Of a stretch of DNA of 37,970 nt, positions 1 to 6,867 are shown in pieces. The DNA lies in the NCBI GenBank assembly GCA_026996805.1, contig JALWKB010000195.1:1-37970 (forward strand), read 5' to 3'. The notes beneath the pieces are model-generated. The model worked only from the letters and a program-made list of their open reading frames with translations. It was not told the origin of the DNA and searched no databases. Source of the DNA: Saprospiraceae bacterium (GTDB lineage Bacteria; Bacteroidota; Bacteroidia; Chitinophagales; Saprospiraceae). The position numbers were made by a program, and so were the translations under genes. Each line of letters begins with the position of its first letter. Position 1 is the first letter of the stretch.

Positions 1-1228
1 CGTTGTAGATGATGCGCAAAAGCGCCGTGTTGTGCATGATGAAATACGAGGAGTAGATGGCGTTGTCGTCTTGGGAAAATTGGCGTTTGTAGAGGATTTC
101 TGTCCAGTGAATGGTCCAGTCGGGATGGATCGACATAGCGATGACATCGTCGTAGTAATAATCGGTCCAACCGAAGTGCTCGCGCGACGGCAGGTCGATA
201 TGGCGCACAATATCGGTACGGCGCAGGTTTTTACGCCGCATTTCGCCAAAGATGACAAATCCGCCGTCGGTGCGATTGATGAGATGGGTGATGTGAATAG
301 CACTGCCGAGTTTGCGCTTTGTGCTCTGTATGAGCTTCTTGCGCACTTCGTCGGTAAAGGGATACAAGATAAGGGCCGTGTCGACGTGGGTAGGGTGCAC
401 AGTCACACTCCAATAACCTTCGGCCTGGTATCGCGCATTGGTGTACACACCGACGCAGTGTATTGAGTAGACATCGCGGCCGCGCTCGAGGAATGCATCG
501 GTAATATAATGGTCCTTCAAAGTCCATTTAAAACGCTCAAATGCATTGGTTGTATCACCGTAGATGAGGAGCAAAATGCGCTCGTCTTTGACGAGCCAGC
601 CCTCTGTCTGGACAAAGGCAAAGGCGAAGAAGCCGTGATCGGTAATTTTGGCCGATTGAAATTGTTGGCGCCATTGGCGCGTGTCGAAGTCAATGTCTAA
701 GGGGGGAAGACCGCGCAAAGCGGGTAGGTATATGCGCAGGCATCGCATCGTCTTGTCGTCGCTTTTGAAGAATATCAAACCCCACTTGCGGTTGTGGCTC
801 TCGGTCCACTTCATCTGCGACATGTCGTAGTGGGCTGTAAAGACATAGAGCTGTTGGCGGGAGATTTGCTCACCGCGTCGATCGTACAAAAACGCTTCTA
901 TGACTGAGTGATGACCTTGATGATACCCCAGTATCAGGCAGATGGCAGTGTCCAACCGCAACACGGCTATCACATGCGAAACACCGATGTCGAGCTGGAT
1001 GCGTTTTTTCCATAGTGTTTGTAATGTACTATCTAAGCCGTACATTTCGTAGTGAAAGAGCCTGTCTTGAAAGACGACGATTTCATCCGCTGGAAGGCCA
1101 CTCACGATTTCATACCCATAGGTATTGCGAATATTGAAATTTTGGCTGGTGTAAAATACCTGTCCATCGGCCGGTAATGCAATGCCTATGATGCTGAGCA
1201 GTATGAGGAGAAAATCTCTTTTAATCAT
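1..1228 (-). CDS. Secreted protein of unknown function, 3' end beyond window
   Basis: Reading the minus strand from an ATG at 1226-1228 gives 409 codons with no stop down to base 1, so the gene runs off the left edge. That probably explains its absence from the ORF track, where only shadow ORFs (32..466, 231..527, 509..700) are listed. The N-terminus is a classical signal peptide (MIKRDFLLILLSIIGIAL, then a likely cut after ADGQ), so the product is exported. The rest is rich in Tyr, Trp, Phe and alternating hydrophobic residues, which suggests beta structure. It resembles the many uncharacterised Bacteroidota exported beta-rich proteins. I recognise no catalytic motif and assign no function. 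It is divergent from the outer-membrane chimera, with 50 bp between the two starts. Confidence 0.8.
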   Translation of the reverse strand, partial: MIKRDFLLILLSIIGIALPADGQVFYTSQNFNIRNTYGYEIVSGLPADEIVVFQDRLFHYEMYGLDSTLQTLWKKRIQLDIGVSHVIAVLRLDTAICLILGYHQGHHSVIEAFLYDRRGEQISRQQLYVFTAHYDMSQMKWTESHNRKWGLIFFKSDDKTMRCLRIYLPALRGLPPLDIDFDTRQWRQQFQSAKITDHGFFAFAFVQTEGWLVKDERILLLIYGDTTNAFERFKWTLKDHYITDAFLERGRDVYSIHCVGVYTNARYQAEGYWSVTVHPTHVDTALILYPFTDEVRKKLIQSTKRKLGSAIHITHLINRTDGGFVIFGEMRRKNLRRTDIVRHIDLPSREHFGWTDYYYDDVIAMSIHPDWTIHWTEILYKRQFSQDDNAIYSSYFIMHNTALLRIIYN

Positions 1229-1242
1229 GGCATAGGGCACTG

Positions 1243-1270
1243 CAAAAATCCGTTACAATAATAACCCCAA
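1243..1270 (-). promoter_or_regulatory. Possible Bacteroidota-type promoter for the partial gene at 1-1228
   Basis: On the minus strand the 50-bp divergent gap contains TTG, 17 nt, then GATTTTTG. This is one mismatch from the Bacteroidota -7 box TAnnTTTG with an acceptable spacer. Transcription would start about 10 nt before the ATG at 1228. Inference from motif only. Confidence 0.35.
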
Positions 1271-1278
1271 TAGTGCAA

Positions 1279-4200
1279 ATGAAATTGTATCGACACATAG
1301 TACATACGGTTGGTGTTGTCACGTGTGGCATGAGTATGGCCCTGGTGTTCGTGGTCGCCGGACATTTAAAGCTCATGGCGCAAAGCGATGATGCGCTCTT
1401 CGGGAAAAATCGCGTGCAGTACAGCGATGATTTTGATGCTCGGACCTTGTACTACACTGATCACTTTACGGTGTACTGGTATGGCAAGTCGAGGGTGGCA
1501 GCCACTAAGGTAATTGGTATGGTCGAGCAAGAGTACAAGCAGATGAAGGAGCTGCTCGAATTTCCCGTGTCGAAGCCCATCGATGTGCTCGTCTTTGCCG
1601 ATATCACGGATTTGAAGCAAACCAACATAGGGGTGGAGGAGTCCTTCGAGTGGAAGAGCAGTTTGACGCCCGTGGTGGACAACAAGGTGTTTGTCTACTA
1701 CACGGGACGAGCAGGGGATATGCGACGACAGCTGCGCCAGGGCATGGCCACCGTGATGTTTCGGTGGATGATGTACGGCGATTTTCTCAAGGAGGTATTG
1801 CAAAGCACTTACTTTATCTCCCTTCCCACATGGCTTGAAGAAGGGCTCATCAGCTTTTGTGGTGTGCATTGGGATGAAATCGTTGATGCACACGTCCAAA
1901 GAGCTTTTGAACGTGGCTGGCTCGAAGAGGATTTTTCGCAGTGGGCCAAGCGGGAGCCGCGGTGGGCAGGCCACGCCTTTTGGTTTTATCTGTACACCCA
2001 ATACGGAGCCCGCAGTATACCCGACATATTGTACTTGCTCCGAGTGGATAAGGACATCCATACGGCCCTGCTCTATTCGCTGGGCATGGACTGGGAGGGC
2101 TTTTACAACAACATGGCGGAGTACTACCGAAAGCGATACGAAAAACTGCTGGCTATTGCTCAAAAGCCGACATTGGAACCGCCTTTGTATACAACAAGCG
2201 TCGACGGCCCCTGGTCCGTAATCACCTCCTTTGCAGCTATCGACCACAGTGGAGCACTTCTGGTCGGCCTCAATCACAGGGGTAAGCGCACAGTATGGCT
2301 GATCACCAACAAACACAAAAAGCGCCTGTTTAAAAAGGGTTACAAAAACATCGTACAGCCCCCCGATTTGGCCTATCCTCAGGTCGTACGCATTGGGGAT
2401 AGCACGATAGCAATACTCAACGAGCAAAGAGATGTACTCTATCTGTATCTGTATAAAATCGATGGCCAATTACAGCAGCGCCACGTCGTACGTCCCGAAA
2501 TACAGCGCATCTACCACATGGTGTGGGTCGAGGAAATCGGCATGCTCCTCTTGACGGCCAACATGTACGGCGCTTCGGATGTGGTATTGTACGACCTTTG
2601 GCAGCGTCGATTCTATCCATTGACGGAAGATTACTGGGACGACTGGGATGCCAGCATATGCCGTTATAGGGGACGATTGGGCGTGTGTTTTGCTTCCAAT
2701 CGAGGCGACAGCCTCACACTGCGCAAACAGCGTACCCCACGCGTGTGGGCCCCTTCGATTGAAGCCGATGTGTATTTTTTAAGCTGGGACGAAGACTATC
2801 TTCCCGACAAGGAGGTCATCCGACTGACGCACGATGGTCGGATGAAATACATGCCCATGCTTCAAGGTGATACGCTCTATTATCTGGCCAACCACTTGGG
2901 CAAACGGAGCCTGTACCTCTACAATATGTCGGAGCAGACGCCACGACCTACGACAAAAGTCTTGTTTGCCGACCGGAATATATCGCGCATCAACCTCGAG
3001 AGCGGGACACTGCTATTGCAGGTAGAAAAGGCGGATGAGATTCAGATCTACAGCGCAAGGGCTTATCGCAATGGATATTCATTGCGTAAGGACGTGTCAA
3101 ATGTCAGTGATACAGCTAATGCGCAAGAAGGCGTGCCAAGCAGGGATGTGCGTGGACAAAACCGATATGATCCGTTTCATTTCTTCGATTCGGAATTTGC
3201 GATTTCGAATATTCCCGATTCGCTGCGAAAATTGTCCATCGATGAGGTCGAAGAGATATTGGAGTGGTTTTATCCCAAGGAAGAAGACCAAAGCCCCAAG
3301 CCGCAGGCATTTTCCTCTGTCAACGCCCTGGCGTATATTGATCGCTATTATTTTCGATCGCTTAAAATCCAGATGGACAATGACGATATCGTAGACAGCA
3401 AGTTGGCCTGGTGGGGAGGTGCAAATGCTTTAAACAACAGTATTTATCGACCGATGGGCTTGCACATTCAGCTGCCATTGGTGGAATTGTTCAATGACTA
3501 TTCCATTGCACTTGGAACGCGGCTGGCACCTTCATTGAATGGCTTGGAGGTCTATCTCAGAGGTGAAGATCGCCATGCACTGTGGGACAAGAGTGCAATC
3601 GTCTATGTCCAAAAGCGCAGGTATCCGCAATCCAGAGGTATCCACACGACATTGTACCAGACGCAGAGCATGCTATTGCAGTATGGAGTGAAATATCCCT
3701 TCAATGTCTTTGGCAGTGTGCGCATGCGCACCACGTTTCGAAACGATCGACAGTGGAGTTATGCGACGGATGAAGAGACATTGCATGCCCCAATTGTCGA
3801 TGCCCAGCGCCTTGGCGTACGCGTCGAATATGTCTTTGACAACACCTGGGATTTAGCGATGAATTTAAGGGGAGGGACCCGATTACATCTCGGTGTAGAG
3901 TGGTTGAAGCGCATGCAAATCGATAATCACCCGTGGAGTTTTAAGATATTGGGGCCTTGGACTTTGCTCTGGGATTGGGATATACGGCATTACTTTGTCT
4001 TGCCGTGGTCAAACGTCATCGCTCTCCGATGGGCCGGGGCCATGAATACGGGGTCGGAGCGCATTTTATATCTCCTTGGAGGCACTCTCAATGAGTTGTA
4101 CTATCGACTCAATGAAGATTTTTATCCTTCGGAAGACCAGCGTTTTAGCTATGTCATGGTCGAGACACCGCTGAGGGGGTTCCCGTACAATCAGCGCAAT

Positions 4201-4563
4201 GGCAACGCCTTTAGTCTTCTCAATGTGGAGTGGCGCGTACCGGTGGGGCAGTATCTGATGCGAGGGTGGCAGCGGTGGGCATTTCTTCGACATTTGCAGA
4301 TAGTGGGATTTGGCGACGCGGGAGTAGCATGGAATGGCGTGAGTCCCTTTGATGAGCGCAATTACAGCTATGTGCGCCATTACCAAAATCCAGCCGTCCG
4401 GCTACGCGTGCGGTATTATACCGAGCCATTTTTACTGGGATATGGATTTGGACTGCGCACGTATTTTCTCGGATATTTCGTGCGCTTGGATTACGCGTGG
4501 GGGGTGCAAGACCGTGTAATTCAGCGCCCCCGCTTACACCTCGGGTTGGGTTTGGATTTTTAA
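1279..4563 (+). CDS. Outer-membrane chimera: degenerate peptidase-MA domain, beta-propeller, Omp85/BamA-like barrel
   Basis: Predicted 1094 aa from the ATG at 1279; the track's GTG at 1273 would add only two residues. The order is a signal peptide ending near LKLMAQ; a domain of about 35-290 with the layout of peptidase MA (gluzincin) proteins, including a PTWLEEG segment; a TolB/WD40-like propeller at about 310-610; a linker; and a C-terminal beta-barrel of about 700-1094 with an LRGF element like the Omp85 RGF motif and a terminal Phe. Where HExxH is expected the sequence reads RQGMA, so both zinc histidines and the glutamate are missing and proteolysis is unlikely. It probably sits in the outer membrane with the N-terminal part in the periplasm. 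Its substrate or partner is unknown. The DASS transporter follows after 31 bp on the same strand, so the two may be co-transcribed. Confidence 0.85.
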   Translation: MKLYRHIVHTVGVVTCGMSMALVFVVAGHLKLMAQSDDALFGKNRVQYSDDFDARTLYYTDHFTVYWYGKSRVAATKVIGMVEQEYKQMKELLEFPVSKPIDVLVFADITDLKQTNIGVEESFEWKSSLTPVVDNKVFVYYTGRAGDMRRQLRQGMATVMFRWMMYGDFLKEVLQSTYFISLPTWLEEGLISFCGVHWDEIVDAHVQRAFERGWLEEDFSQWAKREPRWAGHAFWFYLYTQYGARSIPDILYLLRVDKDIHTALLYSLGMDWEGFYNNMAEYYRKRYEKLLAIAQKPTLEPPLYTTSVDGPWSVITSFAAIDHSGALLVGLNHRGKRTVWLITNKHKKRLFKKGYKNIVQPPDLAYPQVVRIGDSTIAILNEQRDVLYLYLYKIDGQLQQRHVVRPEIQRIYHMVWVEEIGMLLLTANMYGASDVVLYDLWQRRFYPLTEDYWDDWDASICRYRGRLGVCFASNRGDSLTLRKQRTPRVWAPSIEADVYFLSWDEDYLPDKEVIRLTHDGRMKYMPMLQGDTLYYLANHLGKRSLYLYNMSEQTPRPTTKVLFADRNISRINLESGTLLLQVEKADEIQIYSARAYRNGYSLRKDVSNVSDTANAQEGVPSRDVRGQNRYDPFHFFDSEFAISNIPDSLRKLSIDEVEEILEWFYPKEEDQSPKPQAFSSVNALAYIDRYYFRSLKIQMDNDDIVDSKLAWWGGANALNNSIYRPMGLHIQLPLVELFNDYSIALGTRLAPSLNGLEVYLRGEDRHALWDKSAIVYVQKRRYPQSRGIHTTLYQTQSMLLQYGVKYPFNVFGSVRMRTTFRNDRQWSYATDEETLHAPIVDAQRLGVRVEYVFDNTWDLAMNLRGGTRLHLGVEWLKRMQIDNHPWSFKILGPWTLLWDWDIRHYFVLPWSNVIALRWAGAMNTGSERILYLLGGTLNELYYRLNEDFYPSEDQRFSYVMVETPLRGFPYNQRNGNAFSLLNVEWRVPVGQYLMRGWQRWAFLRHLQIVGFGDAGVAWNGVSPFDERNYSYVRHYQNPAVRLRVRYYTEPFLLGYGFGLRTYFLGYFVRLDYAWGVQDRVIQRPRLHLGLGLDF

Positions 4564-4594
4564 AACGGTGGCATAACCAAAGGTCGTTGTGGGG

Positions 4595-6085
4595 ATGAAG
4601 GGACTGTGGCGCAAGCGAATAGGTGTGGATGCTTTTTTATCGCTTCGGAAGATACTCTTTTATGCAGCCCCGGTATTGGCGGTATGGGCCATAGTGGTCA
4701 AGCCATTGGGGACGGAGTTACCCCAGCTCTCCTACATGCTGGCCGTCGTACTTTGGATGGTCATGTGGTGGATTTCGGAAGAAGTGCCTTTGGGTATCAC
4801 TTCCCTATTACCGATCGTGCTTTTTCCGCTTTTGGGCATTATGGATGGCAAGGCCGTGAGTGTACTGTATATCAATCAGGTAATCTTCCTCTTCATGGGG
4901 GGATTTATGGTGGCAATAGCGGTCCAGAAATGGGAGTTGCATCGGCGCATTGCCCTGTGGATACTGTTGACACTCGGGACGAGCACGTCGCGCATTCTCT
5001 TGGGGTTCATGCTGGCCACGGCCGTGCTGTCGATGTGGATATCCAATACGGCGACGACCATGATGATGATACCGATGGCGCTATCGGTACTGGGCATGGA
5101 GTCGCGGAGAGCATCACCCTTTGGTCGGGTCTTGTTATTGGGCATTGCGTACTCGGCATCGATTGGAGGCGTTGCGACGTTGGTGGGCACGCCTCCCAAT
5201 TTGTCGTTTACACGCATCTATGAAATCTACTATCCTCATGCGGAAGGTGTGAGCTTTGGGCAATGGATGGTGTGGGCTTTCCCACTCAGTATTGGGCTGT
5301 TGTTCGCGCTCTTTGTCTACTTGCGGTACATCGTCATGCGGGGTGTAGACGTACAAGTGATGGATGTAACGGGCTTGCGCCGGCAGCTCAAAGCCATGGG
5401 GGGCTTGAGTTATGAAGAACGAGCAGTGATGGCGGTCTTTGTCGTGTTGGCCTTGCTGTGGATCTTTCGCACGACATTGGATTTTGGCATCTTCCGCATT
5501 CCGGGGTGGTCGACGTGGTTGCCGTATGGTTCGTATTTGCACGATGGGACCGTGGCCATAGCAATGGCCGTGTTGCTCTTTGTGCTACCGGCAAAGCGTA
5601 CGGACGGATATTTGATGAGTTGGTCCGATATGCGGCAAATGCCGTGGGATTTGATTTTGTTGTTTGGAGGTGGTTTTGCACTTGCGGGGGGATTGAAAGA
5701 GTCGGGGCTTGCCGATTGGTTGGGTCAACATCTGCAGTGGATGCGGGTCATGCCGATATGGCTGAGCACGTGGCTTTTGGTGCTCATGGTGAGCTTTTTG
5801 ACCGAGATGACCTCCAATACGGCCACTGTGGAGTCGTTTTTACCTGTGTTGGCGGGACTGGCGGGCGCTTCGTCGGACGAAGCACTTTTGTGGATGGTCC
5901 CGGCGACGGTAGCCGCCTCGATGGCCTTTATGTTGCCCATAGCCACTCCGCCCAATGCCATCGTCTTCGGTACGGGGAAGATATCGATGGTAGAGATGAT
6001 GCGTGTGGGCTTTGTCTTCAATTTCGTGGCGGGCACACTGGTGGCGATCTATTTTTTTCTTCTTCTCAACCACGGGGTGTATTAG
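4595..6085 (+). CDS. SLC13/DASS-family sodium:anion (dicarboxylate or sulfate) symporter
   Basis: An inner-membrane transporter of 496 aa from the ATG at 4595 (the track starts at GTG 4589). It is almost entirely hydrophobic helices. Both halves carry the SNT signature of the divalent-anion:sodium symporters: SNTATTMMMIP near residue 150 and SNTATVESF near 406. The first is followed by GTPPNL and the second by ATPPNAIVFGTG, the paired re-entrant hairpin/unwound-helix elements that bind sodium and the anion carboxylates. Length is normal for the family. Substrate choice (succinate/malate, citrate or sulfate) cannot be read from sequence alone; the two SNT motifs favour a dicarboxylate-type carrier. 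It is probably read with the outer-membrane gene upstream and ends 5 bp from the convergent LytTR regulator. Confidence 0.93.
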   Translation: MKGLWRKRIGVDAFLSLRKILFYAAPVLAVWAIVVKPLGTELPQLSYMLAVVLWMVMWWISEEVPLGITSLLPIVLFPLLGIMDGKAVSVLYINQVIFLFMGGFMVAIAVQKWELHRRIALWILLTLGTSTSRILLGFMLATAVLSMWISNTATTMMMIPMALSVLGMESRRASPFGRVLLLGIAYSASIGGVATLVGTPPNLSFTRIYEIYYPHAEGVSFGQWMVWAFPLSIGLLFALFVYLRYIVMRGVDVQVMDVTGLRRQLKAMGGLSYEERAVMAVFVVLALLWIFRTTLDFGIFRIPGWSTWLPYGSYLHDGTVAIAMAVLLFVLPAKRTDGYLMSWSDMRQMPWDLILLFGGGFALAGGLKESGLADWLGQHLQWMRVMPIWLSTWLLVLMVSFLTEMTSNTATVESFLPVLAGLAGASSDEALLWMVPATVAASMAFMLPIATPPNAIVFGTGKISMVEMMRVGFVFNFVAGTLVAIYFFLLLNHGVY

Positions 6086-6116
6086 GCTCCTCAAGAGGAT
6101 TTTCTGTTGAGGAGTC
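6085..6116. terminator. Hairpin at convergent gene ends, possible bidirectional terminator
   Basis: CTCCTCAA at 6087-6094 pairs perfectly with TTGAGGAG at 6107-6114 across a 12-nt loop, extendable by one G-U and one G-C pair. It straddles the transporter stop and the last codons of the LytTR gene. There is no long T-tract, so its strength is uncertain. Confidence 0.4.
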
Positions 6117-6867
6117 GTTCGACGAGTTGGTTTTTACAGGCTCGGGAGACGGGCAGTTGGGTGCCGTCGATGAGTTCGACATAGCCTTCGCGGTGGTAGC
6201 GCCGTATCATGGCAATGTTGACCAGATAGGATCGGTGGATGGTGAGAAAACCGTGGTTTTTGAGTAGGTCTTTCCAGATGCCGAGATTATAGGAACTCAA
6301 GACGGGATCTTGTCCCTGGATGTGGATGCGCGTATATCGCTGCCATCCTTCGATGTAGATGATGTTGTGCAGGTCGATGATTTCGATGGTTTTCGATGTG
6401 GGGATGGCGATTTTTCGGTCGTGAAATTGTGCGGGCTGCGCCTTGAGATTGTGCAGTAATATTTCATACTGCATCATGCGCTCCTGTTTTTTGATGCGCT
6501 TGATGGCCTTGTTTACGGCGCGGACGAGGTCTTCGTTGAGGATGGGTTTGAGGAGGTAATCTACGGCACTCATGCGGAGCGCTTGCAGACTGTATTCGTC
6601 GTAGCCGGTGACGAAGATGATTTGAAAGTCGATGTGCTCGAAGCGCTGGAGCATTTCAATGCCGGTTTCGCCGGGCATGGCGATGTCGAGAAATACGATT
6701 TGCGGGCGCATTTTGAGGATGGTTTCGTAGGCTTCTTGCGCGTTCGTGGCCTCGCCTATGATGCGTATTTCAGGACAGTACTCGTTGATTTTCATTTTGA
6801 GTACTTCGCGTGGCAGCGTTTCGTCATCGACGATTACTGCCGTGTATTGTGATCTTTGCTCATTCAT
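6091..6867 (-). CDS. LytTR-family response regulator
   Basis: A cytoplasmic transcription regulator of 258 aa. The receiver domain (about 9-130) has the acidic pair D14/D15, phospho-acceptor D61 in FLDIAMPG, the VTG switch segment and the conserved lysine in YLLKP. The C-terminal LytTR DNA-binding domain (about 155-255) is recognisable from IIYIEG, the LTIHRSYLVN segment and LPVSRACK. Its ATG overlaps the stop of the upstream sensor kinase by 4 nt (ATGA), so the two are translationally coupled and form a cognate pair. Target genes are unknown. The convergent DASS transporter is only a neighbour, although LytTR systems sometimes control nearby transporters. Confidence 0.95.
   Translation of the reverse strand: MNEQRSQYTAVIVDDETLPREVLKMKINEYCPEIRIIGEATNAQEAYETILKMRPQIVFLDIAMPGETGIEMLQRFEHIDFQIIFVTGYDEYSLQALRMSAVDYLLKPILNEDLVRAVNKAIKRIKKQERMMQYEILLHNLKAQPAQFHDRKIAIPTSKTIEIIDLHNIIYIEGWQRYTRIHIQGQDPVLSSYNLGIWKDLLKNHGFLTIHRSYLVNIAMIRRYHREGYVELIDGTQLPVSRACKNQLVERLLNRKSS

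Noticed and set aside
1366-2469. Minus-strand 367-aa ORF
   Set aside because: It lies opposite the outer-membrane chimera, has no signal or motif, and the plus frame has signal peptide, propeller and barrel features.
5458-6267. Plus-strand 269-aa ORF across the end of the DASS gene
   Set aside because: It is a frame shadow: the overlapping frame has the complete SNT transporter motifs and continues into the LytTR gene on the opposite strand.
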